Shown here piece after piece: positions 9,801-18,200 of a DNA stretch of 37,837 nucleotides. Both the position numbers and the translations under genes were made by a program. The stretch is from Richelia sp. SL_2_1 (lineage in GTDB: Bacteria > Cyanobacteriota > Cyanobacteriia > Cyanobacteriales > Nostocaceae), in NCBI GenBank assembly GCA_012033205.1, contig JAAUSO010000059.1:1-37837 (forward strand), read 5' to 3'. Below the pieces are notes generated by a model, which saw nothing but the letters and a program-made list of their open reading frames with translations, made no database searches and had not been told where the DNA came from. The first letter of the stretch is position 1, and each line of letters begins with the position of its first letter.

Positions 9801-12216
9801 AGACCGCGATTTGGTTGCTACCGATACCGCACGTCAAGCTGCTCTCGACCGTTTGGCTGCAATGGGATTGGGTAGCAATGCGACGGATGCTGAAATTGAA
9901 GCTGCTTTTGATATGTCGTCGCAGATTAGTTTATTTCAGACCATCCGCAATTTCCTTTCAGGAGACTTAATTGATGCAGACTTCAAACAAGAACTTGGTG
10001 ATGTTTACAATATTGCTATCAGTGCTGCTAAGGGAATGCTGGCTAACTTGGGTTTACCCGAAAATTTCACTGACGAAGCACTCGAATCGCTATTAAACTC
10101 TAGCCCTAGTGTTGACCAAGCAAAAGCTGACCGGAATTTAATTGCATCCGCTTCTCAAGCTTGGAAAGATGCTTTAGCTGAATTGGAAAAATATGCCTTA
10201 AGTGGAGAATCAACTGATAGTGCGATCGCCGAAGTAATAGTAGACCGAGAACAGCTTCAAAATATTCAACGCAATCGCGATTTTCTTAATACGGCTTTTA
10301 ATTTGACGAGTATTAGTGCTAGCGATGCTGAAGCTCGTTTGAAAGCACAAATTTTCTTTAATAAGTCTGGGGAAAAAGAAATTGTCTTTGCTCCAACTGA
10401 TTTTCAAATTGCTCAAAAACTGATTGATGCAGATGAATTTTTCAGTCGCAAGCAAGATAGGAATTTATTAAATGCTTTTGATAGTCAGAAAATCTTCTCT
10501 TTGACTTATGAAGACTCGCGTTTGGAAGTTGATTTACAGCTAAGGAAAGACTTTAATTTTAGTCAAGACTTTTCGGTAGATTTAAATACACTTGCCGAAC
10601 TTCCTGGTGTTAATTCCAGCGTTAAGGATGCTATCAGTACGGTATCAAAGTTTGCCAATATCGAAGGCTCTGGAGATATTAATGTCAATGGTTTCGGTAG
10701 TTTCAATTTTGGCTTTGGGTTTGACCTGAGCGATATAACCAAACCGGAGTTGTTTGTTACCGACGATACGGGATTTAGTTTTGATTTAAATATTTATAAC
10801 GAAAATCCTCTATCGTTTGCAATGGCACTCAAGCAGCCTGCTGAGATTGGCTTGTTTATCGAAAAAGGATCTGTCGATCTTAATTTAGGGGGTCGTTTAG
10901 GTCTTGCAACTACTAGCGATGGTCAATATTCGATTACCGAACTAATTAAGGGGGGATTGAGCAATTTAGACGCTTCAGTTTTCGGCTCCGCTGAAATAAA
11001 TCTACCTTTATATATATTCTCCCGCTCGCTGCCAATGGGAGGAACTACGAAAGACCTTGACGGTGACGGTATCGGAGAGAACGTTCTACATTTAAGTGCG
11101 GAACTAGATATAACGGGGATTAGTAATACCAAGTTTATCTTGCCAAATTTAAATCCTCTAGATAACTTAAAAAATCTCAGCTTCCAAGATATTATTGGCG
11201 GAGTCAGGCAGGGTATAGAATTTATTGATGATTCTTTACAAGAGCAGGGATTTTATACTAGTAATATTCCAGTGCTTAACCTCTCGCTCCAAGATACTTT
11301 TACCTTTATCGATGATTTAACAGCCAAGATAGAATCGGCTGCGGAAAATCCCAACGGTCTGCTTTTAGATGCTGAAACCGCGATAGAAAACGCTTTGGGA
11401 ATTCGTGACAATAATTCCCTTGCACCGGACGAACAAATATTCTCCCTCACCTTAAGCGAAGATTACTTAGATATTCACTTGGGTTGGGAAGTATTTTTCT
11501 CGGAAAAATTTGGCTTTAACCTCGATTTAAACACCTTAAAGCAACTATCGGGTAATGTTGGTGCAGCAGCGCTTGATGCAATTGATTCTTTAGTAGACCT
11601 GGAAGCAGGTGGTACTTTAACTTTAGAAGCAATTGCTAAACTTAATTTTGACATCGGTATTGAGCTTAAGAGTCTGCTCAAAGGCGATGTTAATATTTTC
11701 TTACGAGATTACGACCAAGCAACGGGTAAAGGTACTTATGCTGAAATCGGTGTTCGTGTTGAAGGAAGCAAACTTGATTTGGACTTTAAAGCTGGCCCAA
11801 TTAATCTAGGAATTACAAACGGTACTGTTGTACTTGACGGTGACGGAAAGCTTGAAACCAAGGATTATGCGGGTTTATTAGTTGCGATCGATCAAAAAGC
11901 TGGTACGCTGCCCGATGATGGACTATTCTACATCGGTAAGGAGTCGGTTAAAGACAACCTACAGGTCAAGCTCACGGGTGGTTTTGATGTTAACTTACCA
12001 CTACGAATGGAAATAGCTGGTGTGGACATTAACCTGAGTTCGCTGCAAGTGAAGACAAATCCGGTTTACGGCGACCAAGGTTTAGTACAGTTATTCAAGC
12101 ATCTGGCGAAGTCTGGGGATAGAGGACAGCAAAATCCCTTGATCATGAGCTTCCCAGATATTCGCGGCGAGTTTGAAAAATTAGGCGGCAAGTTTTCACT
12201 GCTTGGTTTTAATTAA
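889..12216 (+). CDS. Giant DUF4347/RTX surface or secreted protein, N-terminal part (3775 aa)
   Basis: Probably the first 39% of one protein continued by the next frame. The N-terminus is hydrophilic with no signal peptide. Order by residue: DUF4347 about 131-290 (His187 in IVSHGEAG, Cys230 in FYGCNVAEG); RTX nonapeptides GGxGNDTxx at about 415-467 and 702-764; two related modules with HQAxHGxF cores near 855 and 955; further RTX-like points near 1838 and 2214; a metzincin-like domain about 2335-2477 (HEFGHVLGLAD at 2440-2450, Met-turn candidate M2459); beta-rich modules from about 2560, interrupted by helical DRD/DRN repeats at 2866-3201. I noticed no cysteine other than C230. The family role, from known RTX proteins, would be calcium-folded cell-surface adhesin or enzyme exported by type I secretion; that is inference here. 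The C-terminus (FSLLGFN) stops inside a repeated module, at an apparent one-base frameshift. Confidence 0.85.
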   Translation: MDINKENLSFNSQNQPRQSNSFLSDDSLFDIGIPIPNDIVGTIDSLQIEEIYDLSVEDLIYGFEGVTAQGEVITLGAGSQFTYEIFSDKLNEIVVGDLQAQDFLINPGIMSYGEDYGLEISSEIAARTNRTQLVFVDLSVEGYENLLAGITPEAEVFLLDPNRDGVEQISEVLEERTEISAIHIVSHGEAGTVQLGATNLSLDTLGNYESSLQQWKNALTSEADLLFYGCNVAEGTVGVEFVNQMGNLTGADVAASDDLTGNANFGGDWDLEFVQGSIESLLLFQNSSVTNFEGVLDLKITNQWSNIGSQVINGSGTIDFSSETSKPEFEVVNSITGEIKATREIKQGSSNSQKQYIRFKGFTTIKLKDEDYQVKEESGKYSINKVPVTPSSQPSNSETKTDSNSKLNLINATTGDDKLDGTDKDDYIYGGRGNDTINAKLGNDFLEGAPGNDTLIGGEGNDTYVFETWKKEDKLRNYGNDTITEQANEGTDTLNFSGIKEVSQTFTFKDTGIDVKSADGGSEYNSSFKNGSLNSVKNIEKVIGASNQNTFKFEDGWLSQYSNNENLKAFEIQINENDQITELDFSSVTNQNLIFTISQNISQNRNPTVAIKMSLGDNKSHFLEFERKLKSGQSVDSLLKIVGGTKENSYKITGDVDLFSTIQIKNPEKSVNLLDYRSYTGKDITADLSQKTEAKISQVIGGNGTDNIKGNGLDNSISGGNDNDFITGEQGNDILQGNAGNDTLDGSLGNDTLEGDAGNDTLVVSVGYDVLSGGADSDTYQFSGEWDIATVIEKNVEGKITDHGDVLDFSKLNKSYTHILNGDTLVSTEGILKDGVVYINNQPASINITPKNSNPVQTIEHQAFHGTFRLKYGNEETQAIARDASASTLEKALESLKIVEDVSVKKLPLPSSEDKDTQKWEITFKKLASVKDVKIEDKTPSNSQTGQNGSATQKVWELTHQATHGSFKLKNRDKITQDISYEASDQDIQKAIKDLGDISATVTKIANGWKIENSSITDLTFENINLRTVEDVNSNNVQQLIGNNADLFTKGNASTSIETPQEELKGWTLSTGEVRIPLLGFTPGQTAIRKEGQLALEASSVIHPNGRSITSATDLDALAKNLENDVKFTLRLDTSKGSEIYQVTVNKEFLNKNSAELLSNDAKFVKLALEINGILSGNSTHGQLKLLTSSEIPNLKNRVSVSTFNKSGIDVGINETGLAFQVKDAEIQSISILPTAPNTVVVGSDAEGNSMLHNIEEIKASKGANTFVFGNDWGEIPGEDSVLKTLDKYITGGLFDGLGTAYRNKNRELIIDTSDMFKNHELVLDFRAVTEELNFTFEHEDGHTKLTINRETALGIPIYGPEFTTIEFDKIVITHIGENTTVYGGRSANTFVMDGSVQQLGNEFKGKLIGGEGRSVALTDIILDDLSIAGIAGRVNDILNLNFIPDLSVTNTIDISDVSIGLAEESGFQGHSLYSVGILGDNLLQSGGQLLNKVLPDKWGKLPTDRAENLPGLISGQFENIDNITYGAGINVLVGSDMFSSLIPTSLKDKSELWDFLSGLLKGWGGNEFALGGAGDVFSTPSDIFSSIKDGSGGKGKARDGLSTALQSAFGNLGVHGLAGMTGGDTYKFEGIWGIAGIAEIPDPVGLFGGDTLDFSGVNGDIDITVESTGVKGLNKVTAIASNPFFDWIGKTLGQEKGYSIVYATGIENIVGSGGTTTVKFKGDAELGGTIAPADGGSIALDYSEFNGGDDEKVEADFGAGRDFTLIPEWSLYVLDFPSIGYQYGNAEGFSRSSDLEIVDIITGLFNVTIDTSFFGKNFAVSSVNQVTGSKFEDIFTGASGDDTFVLGHGGFDKIDGKDDDKNADGDNPNGGQKIFLNAKENYQTGDSVLFTGYEQMPNNSGVFIDLSRQDSDNNTAEAWKIAEKNINDLRVGDAEEFRIFSTDEDWLWSTSTLNIKDVAQPTIAENKTYSSHEVELTFSDDITVDEVWNVSVAGKTLQYTVREGDTINIIADNLFDELPADLTYIANGNTVTLIQKNGSFTVNTSDSKISNRTISNNYQAAEKTFEFGDVSSQKHKLEIAIGDNKFNATTLDDLVAAINNATNIGVSATKDSDTKIKLIDSDSSFISDITPTLHTGAAEIEDVIQNAIKQAVKLNGNNLSVSEHKDVTVSVSGAGTEDSPWKIAFSNNDLKEHLKIHTFNTSSDKLASLQNIENIGGSKGDDWLIGDENSNTFIFDENWQGTDFVFGGGGVDTLDFSKFEEENDQKVSVFTEGNITIIKSDENKVIAFNNGKLEIRQHSSSFGSGVASFFKFGSSLTTGEGVLLVSASDAIADLNAATISYDQLNPIINEAISRWSNSSLAQDSGINLQDINFSIVDLPDNQIGQTIDGNIFIDVNAAGIGWFVDSTPTEDSEFAVNSRTADMGSEPYGKLDLLTTVMHEFGHVLGLADITDSVADLMNFELATGTRKLIPVDNTSDRVFLSKADETSDQETLLNGLNAFAGWAAKYGDTLQNSIGPVGNLPFIDTALDAVWGLTGQKITDNISAAIKDKIASVFANQEEVTTDDLLALDVLSPSLSTEMKEFKADLRLADFQQSVNVDFNGSILGDLGFLIPAGVEQSTPINLSGSIDLEFTFGIDDNGEFYIEDPNLVAQLLVNHKQPLDLGLSLGPVGIGIEDGSIFFDVDLEMGKEGRYSVSDLDSLLLSAPKISKDSTYSIDLPIKLQGALGGFNDDENPAYIRSSFNTLSNPLPITGEITLSNFFASIPAFTTTENLSNLLDIKEVSLDALLEGMKSTLEQTIDKDGIAYKELPILDKSLMEILGSDSANFVQGIVDAIDTVQDNLTNIQRLEIDLNQEIVKALGFEFDLDMDGLDAAYENLTAVSFGLDGDSTDQEIAIAMVNQNQKYQEDFESLKLDRDIFNAHESLKMFKLDKDASNQDIALAIATGPIIEGVEVDNTENPTLESFESLKKDRDLVATDTARQAALDRLAAMGLGSNATDAEIEAAFDMSSQISLFQTIRNFLSGDLIDADFKQELGDVYNIAISAAKGMLANLGLPENFTDEALESLLNSSPSVDQAKADRNLIASASQAWKDALAELEKYALSGESTDSAIAEVIVDREQLQNIQRNRDFLNTAFNLTSISASDAEARLKAQIFFNKSGEKEIVFAPTDFQIAQKLIDADEFFSRKQDRNLLNAFDSQKIFSLTYEDSRLEVDLQLRKDFNFSQDFSVDLNTLAELPGVNSSVKDAISTVSKFANIEGSGDINVNGFGSFNFGFGFDLSDITKPELFVTDDTGFSFDLNIYNENPLSFAMALKQPAEIGLFIEKGSVDLNLGGRLGLATTSDGQYSITELIKGGLSNLDASVFGSAEINLPLYIFSRSLPMGGTTKDLDGDGIGENVLHLSAELDITGISNTKFILPNLNPLDNLKNLSFQDIIGGVRQGIEFIDDSLQEQGFYTSNIPVLNLSLQDTFTFIDDLTAKIESAAENPNGLLLDAETAIENALGIRDNNSLAPDEQIFSLTLSEDYLDIHLGWEVFFSEKFGFNLDLNTLKQLSGNVGAAALDAIDSLVDLEAGGTLTLEAIAKLNFDIGIELKSLLKGDVNIFLRDYDQATGKGTYAEIGVRVEGSKLDLDFKAGPINLGITNGTVVLDGDGKLETKDYAGLLVAIDQKAGTLPDDGLFYIGKESVKDNLQVKLTGGFDVNLPLRMEIAGVDINLSSLQVKTNPVYGDQGLVQLFKHLAKSGDRGQQNPLIMSFPDIRGEFEKLGGKFSLLGFN
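1279..1758 (+). other. DUF4347 domain with His/Cys pair
   Basis: Residues about 131-290 of the giant protein. The motif order LVFVDLSV, IHIVSHGEAGTVQLG, DLLFYGCNVAEG, LTGADVAASDD and FGGDWDLE is typical of DUF4347, which sits at the N-terminus of many giant cyanobacterial and proteobacterial surface proteins. His187 (1447-1449) and Cys230 (1576-1578) each follow a hydrophobic strand, the layout of the catalytic dyad in clan CD proteases such as caspases and CHAT. Domain call is firm; proteolytic activity is inference. Confidence 0.85.
2131..2290 (+). repeat. RTX calcium-binding repeat block 1
   Basis: Residues about 415-467 carry successive nonapeptides such as YGGRGNDTI, LGNDFLEGA, PGNDTLIGG and EGNDTYVFE. 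The Gly-Gly-x-Gly-x-Asp pattern is the haemolysin-type parallel beta-roll that binds calcium outside the cell. The closing DTYVFE is the usual end of such a block. Confidence 0.9.
2992..3225 (+). repeat. RTX calcium-binding repeat block 2
   Basis: Residues about 702-779 repeat the pattern GNDxLxGxx (GEQGNDILQ, NAGNDTLDG, SLGNDTLEG, DAGNDTLVV) and end in SDTYQFSG. Same family and role as block 1, about 250 residues downstream. Confidence 0.9.
7890..8320 (+). other. Metzincin-like zinc metalloprotease domain inside the giant protein
   Basis: Residues about 2335-2477. The zinc site HEFGHVLGLAD (His2440, Glu2441, His2444, Asp2450) fits HExxHxxGxxH/D of the metzincins, with Asp in the third ligand position. 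ADLMN nine residues later offers the Met-turn. The preceding segment (INEAISRW, VDLPDNQIGQT, DVNAAGIGWFVD, LDLLTTVM) matches a domain I know from giant cyanobacterial and planctomycete proteins. Predicted extracellular protease or self-processing unit; activity is not shown by sequence. Confidence 0.75.
9484..10490 (+). repeat. Helical repeats with DRD/DRN core
   Basis: Residues 2866-3201 look helical and charged, unlike the beta-rich modules on both sides. A core motif recurs five times: LDRDIFNAHES (9631), KDRDLVATDTA (9799), ADRNLIASASQ (10128), RNRDFLNTAFN (10270) and QDRNLLNAFDS (10453), usually with an acidic STDxEIA-like segment between. Probably a row of helical hairpins acting as a spacer or a binding stalk. 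I do not recognise a named family. Confidence 0.6.
12199..12216 (+). other. Apparent +1 frameshift joining the two giant frames
   Basis: The upstream frame reads CTT GGT TTT AAT TAA and stops. Removing one T from the TTTT run at 12207-12210 gives GGT TTA ATT AAC GAC, that is G-L-I-N-D-P, and the reading continues without stop for 17.6 kb. The two frames share the end of one repeated module, so they belong to one gene. The change may be a real mutation or a homopolymer over-call; a programmed shift is less likely because no known slippery signal is visible. Confidence 0.8.
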
Positions 12217-15200
12217 CGACCCATCCTTTATTCTCGATAGCGTTGACATCGCGGTTGGTACGCTACAAGATGTCCTCAGTTCCAACCTTGCTCAGGATAT
12301 CCCCCTAATTGGCGATAAACTGGGTGATGCAGCTTCCTTCTTGCGTGATATGCGTCTGGGTATTTTGGGCGACTTACGTAAGAAATTGAGCGGTAACGGC
12401 AAGGCGATCGAGTATATCCGCGAAACCTTATATAACATTCTTGGTCCTGATAAGCTTAATATTCTCTTAGATACCAACAACGACAAACGCATCTCGATTG
12501 ATGATGTGATGGTTGGTTGGTACGACAAGCTCGGTAATTTGATGCAAGGCTGGTCAGTTGGTGGAGCTTTACCAACCGGGGCAGATGCGATCCAATTTGA
12601 TATGGATTTGGGTGGAAGCTTGGTCGGTACGGGTGTAAACTTACCGCTTGACTTTAGTATTCCTGGGTTTAGCCTTGATATAAATGGCGGTTTTGCCCTC
12701 GATATTGGCTGGAAATTCGACTTCGGCTTTGGCTTTAGTTTGCAAGATAGTTTTTATCTCGCTACTAATAAAGATGGGAAACAACCTGAGCTGGAAGTTG
12801 GTATCAAAGCTTACTTAGACGGTAGCCCCACTGACCCCAATGTAATTACTCCTTTCAGCGGAGAAGGTAAATTGTTGTTCTTCAAAGCAAAAATGCAGGA
12901 CAACAACCCAGGTGGTAGAGCCAGCGGTATATATGGTGGACTATCCCTCGACCTCAAAGGAGATAGTCGCGGTCGGATGGCGATAGGACGTATGCTATCT
13001 GGTCGTGCTAAAGATTTGTTTGGTATCAGCTTTGGAGTAGATACCAAGTTAGATATCGGTATGACCTTGGAAATAGATGGTGCTAAAGGACTGCCGAAAA
13101 TCGGTGCCGACCTAGAATTTGATTGGAGTTGGAAACTGGGTGAGAAGATGAAAGCTCCTAGTTTCGGTTTGCGGGATATGCGTATCGATATGAGCAGCTT
13201 GGTAAGCGACTTCTTAACACCAATTGCTGAGAAAGTCCGCGATGCTCTCAAGCCGATGGAGCCGCTAATTGATGTCTTGGATGAAAAAATAGCTGGTTTA
13301 GATAAGCTGATTCCTAATGACCCCACTCTGAAGGGATTAATCAACAAAATCATGGTGTTGAAGGGACGTAAGCCGATCGACTGGAGTTTCATCACCGAAG
13401 CCAAGCAAATGCTCAAGTTGGTAGACCAAATAGCCACTTTGAAAACAGGTGAATGGCTGCCTCTGGGTAGCATTATGGGACTGGGTACCAACAATGTACA
13501 AACTATAGCAGCAGCTAATCCTCCCCAATCGACGGAAGTTGACCAATTCCTGGCAGCTAATACACGTCAAGCTGGTTCTGTAAATTCGAGTTCTGGAACA
13601 AACAAAACGCCTCGCTCTGGCTTCCAGATTATGCCGTACATCAAAGATATCTCCAATTGGAAGAATATTTTAACTGGGGGAAGCGCTAGATTATTTACCT
13701 ACGAGCTACCTTTACTTGAATTTGCTGCCGACTTTGATGCCCTATTAGCCGTAATTCCTTTGGTACCAACTCCTGCTACTGTCAATGTTTCTGCCAGAGG
13801 TAGGTTCTCAGCAAAAGCAGATTTAGGTTTTGGTTACGATACTTCCGGTATTCAAAAAGCAATTAAGTCTAAGAACCCCCTCGATGCTTTTGATGGTTTC
13901 TTCCTCACAGACTTTACCATCCCCACCCAGAAAGGTGTAAAACCAAAAGAAAAAGATGAATTTACCGTTGAAGCTGATTTGGGTTTAGAAGCGGCTCTGG
14001 CTTTGGGGATTCTGGAAGCAGGACTTGGTGGTGCAATCAAAGTCAAGATGGGAGTTGATTTACAGGATATTTCTAAACCGACGCTGACTAAAGATGAGTT
14101 GGGGTTTGTGATCGGTCAAACCTGGGAGAGCGATGGTAAAATTCATCCTTCGGAAATCGCCACAATGTTCAGCTACGACCCCAATAATGACGGTCAAGCT
14201 GGTGGTATTAAGAACTTAGCGAATGTCAAGACCGAAGTAGACTTAATAATCAACGCCTTTGTCGCTCTCAATTTATTCGTCGGCAAAACCCGGATATTAG
14301 ACGCGAAGTTGATTGAAGCTAATTTACTGACCTTAGAATACAACGCACCTAACGTACAGCCTCACTTAGGAAAAGTGGAAAATGGTGTGCTGTACCTCAA
14401 CAGTGGCAGCCGTTCGGGCTCGCGTAAATATGGCGATACTACAGACAGAAGTGAAACCTTTACTTTATACGGTCAAGGCGACAAAGTTTATGTGGAATTT
14501 GAGGATTATTACCAGGAATTTACGGGGGTAACTAAAGTTGTTGCCGATGGTGGTGCTGGTGACGATACCTTCGATGCAACTCGCTTGTTTGGTATTGGTG
14601 TAGAAATTACTGGTGGTGCTGGTAAAGATACGATTCTTTTTGGTACTGGTGGTGGTATAGCTGATGGTGGCGACGGGGATGACCTACTTGATGCATCGGT
14701 TTCCTGGCTGCTTGATACTAAAGATGCTCGCTTCCAACAGTTCCGTAATTTCAAAGGAGCAACGTTAATCGGTGGCGCTGGCAGAGATAAATTAATTGGT
14801 AGTATTGCTAATGATGTGCTGCGCGGTGGCATTGGTATTGATAATATCTCTGGTGGTGGAGGTGATGATACTTACCTATTTGAGGATGACTTTGGACTCG
14901 ATCGAATCAACGATAGTGAAGGCAACAATACTTTAGATTTCTCTCTAGCTACAAAACAACTCACTGCCACCGTCAACGCTCGTGGTTTTGCTGTTACCCA
15001 AGGAGCTGAAAACGAAATTAAGGGGAATTTAACCTTCAACCGTCTGGTTATGGGTGGTGGTAATGACTTGGTAAACATTACCGATTTTGGTAATCGCGAA
15101 ATCTACATTGACGATAAAGGTGGTAATGATACCTACTTCGTGCGCTTGGGTAGAGCTACAGGTTCCGGGGAAAACGGCATTATCAACCTCAACGATACCG

Positions 15201-18200
15201 CAGGCGATTTTGATGAGGTAATCGCCGAACAAACGATGAAAGACGCGATCGCGCTGAACCAAAATCAACTCCGCAATGGCCGAGAAGTTCTCAATTATAC
15301 CAGTAATTTAGGCCGTCTCACCGTGATCGGACGTGCTGGTAAGGTTGATGGCACAAATATTCTCGATTTTGGTGCTAGTATTACGCTGAACAATACTGAC
15401 AATAATGGTATATCTCGCAATAATAGTACTGATGTTCGCATAGTTGCTGACAAAATTGACTTCCAAAGCCAAATTAACGCCGATGCGATTATTGTTGAAA
15501 GTCTCAAGGATATTAATGTTGCTCAGGTTTTAAATGCAGTAGCCAACGGTTATGTAGATTTACGCACCTACGGCGACAAATCGAATATAAGTATTGCCGC
15601 CGAGATCAAAGTTTCTACAGGTAGTAGCGAAGACGGTAAAGGCAGCGGTTGGGTACGGATGGTATCCGCAGACGGAGCAATTATCAATACTAATGGCTCG
15701 CGGATTATCGGTAGTGACGCTCACTTGATGCTCAAAGCCAAAAACGGGATTGGTAGCGATACTGCTGCTGTATTAACCGAGGTGGGAACGTTAACTGCTG
15801 CAACATCGCTCCACGGTAAAGGTGATATTTTCATCGAGGAAGCAGATAGCTTAAAACTCACTAACTTAGAGAAAACGGCAACGGTAGTTAATCAGGGATT
15901 TACCTTACCTCAAGTTAGTGTCACACCGATTTGGATGCAGCAAAACCAATGGGTGTCACAACTAAGCGACGATTGGCGCGGTTTGATTACAGATGGCAAT
16001 GAATCTTATGCTGTAGCTGCTGGAAATGGAAACGCTTCAATTAACCTTTTAGCTCAAGATTCTCTACTCAACTTGGCAAGTGGCAGTATTACCGGACGTA
16101 CCGAAAATGCAAATATCACTTTAACCGCAGATGATATCAACTTCCGCAGTGGTGCCAATCAAGTCAACGGAATAGGTAATCTTACTATTCAAGCCAATCA
16201 GCTCGCTTGGAATTACGTTTTAGGTTCGGCTGCGGAAAATTCTGCGGGTCAAGATTTGAATGATCTGGGTATTGATAATCCCAACATGATGGAACTTTCC
16301 AGTCTGGACTTAGCAGCTATCTCTGGAGATTTTGACACCGTAACTATTGGTCGTACCGATGCTGGAAATCAAATGACCATTGGGGATGTAATACAGGGTA
16401 CTACGGGGAAGATGGTTGAAACACCACGCAATCCACAATCATATCAACCCGAGTTCCGCAACACTAGTATTATCAAAACCGACCATTTAGATATTAGAGG
16501 TGACATTCGCGCACCGGGTGAAATTTTCACGGTTGAAGCCCGTACCGTACAAGTTAACTCCCAAAACTTCCACAACCCTAACGGTAAGCCGGATTCTGGT
16601 ATTACTGCTGCCAACTTGACGATGAATATTAGCGAGCAAATGGTGGTCAGTGGTTGGCTTCGCGGTACTAAAAATGTCAATATTAACGTTCAAGGTAGTA
16701 CGGGTACTAAAGCTTTAATTAACTACGAAGATGGTGTTAATAGCTTAAGAACGGATATTGGTAGCGATATTACTGTCCTTGAAAGCAATGGTTTAGTTGA
16801 GATTAAAGCCAGTGGTAGCATCAAGATTGCTGGATTAGTAGAAGCTAAAGGGATTAATTCGGATATCAAGATAGCGGCTGATACCACAACCACAATCATG
16901 GAAGGTGGTGTAGTTGCAGCCCGTGAAGATGAAGGTAATATTTGGATAACTGCTGGTGAAGTGGTAACTGTAGACAGTGGTGGAGCAGTCACCGCAGGCG
17001 CTCGTTTTGATGATATTGACGGTAAACCCACCGCAGTTAAAACGGGTGAAGGTGCGGACGTAACGATTATTTCTCCTCATGAACTGGTAATTAAAGGAAC
17101 CGTCACTAGCAGCGATGAAATGAAATTGATTGCTGGTTCACCTTTAAATAATTACTATGATGACTACTTTAGTAAGTTACCTCAAGATGCAAAAGGAAAC
17201 GACCACTACCTAAGTGCGATCAAAGAAGACCAATTCGCAATGCTCATTACTGGTACGTTAACCAGTTTGGCGGATGACACAAGGTTAGAATTAATTGCTA
17301 AAGATGACATAATTATTCGCGGTAATATTGATGTCCTTGGTAAAAATTCCGACCTCAAGATTAGTACTCCTACTTGGACTTATATCGAAGGCTTACTCAA
17401 TGTTCAAGACAATATAACTATCTTGGGTGGTTTTGATGCTGAGGGTAACAGCACCAATAAAGCAAACACCGCAGGTTCCAGCGTTTACGTTCACGGTACG
17501 GCGAGAATTAACACCAAGCAAGCAGGTAGCAGCATCAATATTAAAGGCGCTCAAGACGTTGATATTTTAGGTGCGGTGGTTGCTGGTGGTACCATTGGCG
17601 AAACTGGCGTAACTTGGGCTGGTAACGATTCTACTGTTACCGTTACCGCAGGTCAGCAATTGTTCTTAGATAGCGGTCTGCTGGCATCTAAATCTGTAAC
17701 CATGAACGGTGGTATTGCGAGTGCAGATGATAATGAAATTGGCTTACTGGTAACAACTGCGGGTGGTGCAACCGCAATGGGCTTAACTTCCGATGGTTCT
17801 GGTGGTTTAATCGCCACGAACAATGCCGGAAATATGCAGATGATGGGTACTTTAGTATCTGGTGGTAAATTAAACCAGAAATTTGATAATGACGGTAATT
17901 TAATCTCTCAAACCATTGACTGGTCTGGTAACTACGGTGAAATTAAGATTAAGTCTGAAGGTCAAGCCTTTATTGGTGGTAAAACAGTAAATAAACAAGG
18001 TGAAGCCATTGAAACTGGTGGTTACTTATTTGCCAATAACCACATTCAAGTTAGTGGTGGAGCGCATAGTTCCGGTACTGGTGCATACATCCAAGCAACC
18101 AGTGAATTAGTTACCCATGCTGCAAATGGTTCGATTGAAATTAACGCTGCTCAAGATGCTGATGTTCAAGGTTTATTAGCTCCAGGTGGTGAAGTTACCA

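Noticed and set aside
12203-12205. TTG as a true start of a second giant gene
   Set aside because: No ribosome binding site or intergenic space; the codons directly before and after belong to one repeated module, so a frameshift explains it better.
12199-12216. Programmed ribosomal frameshift
   Set aside because: Reaching the second frame needs a +1 shift at GGT TTT AAT TAA; I see no accepted +1 signal, and the same kind of one-base insertion occurs in clearly dead transposases in this window.
12811-13494. Reverse-strand open frame of 227 codons within the giant gene
   Set aside because: It lies wholly antisense to well-supported beta-rich coding sequence, is Ser/Pro/Ile-rich as expected for a shadow frame, and resembles no family.
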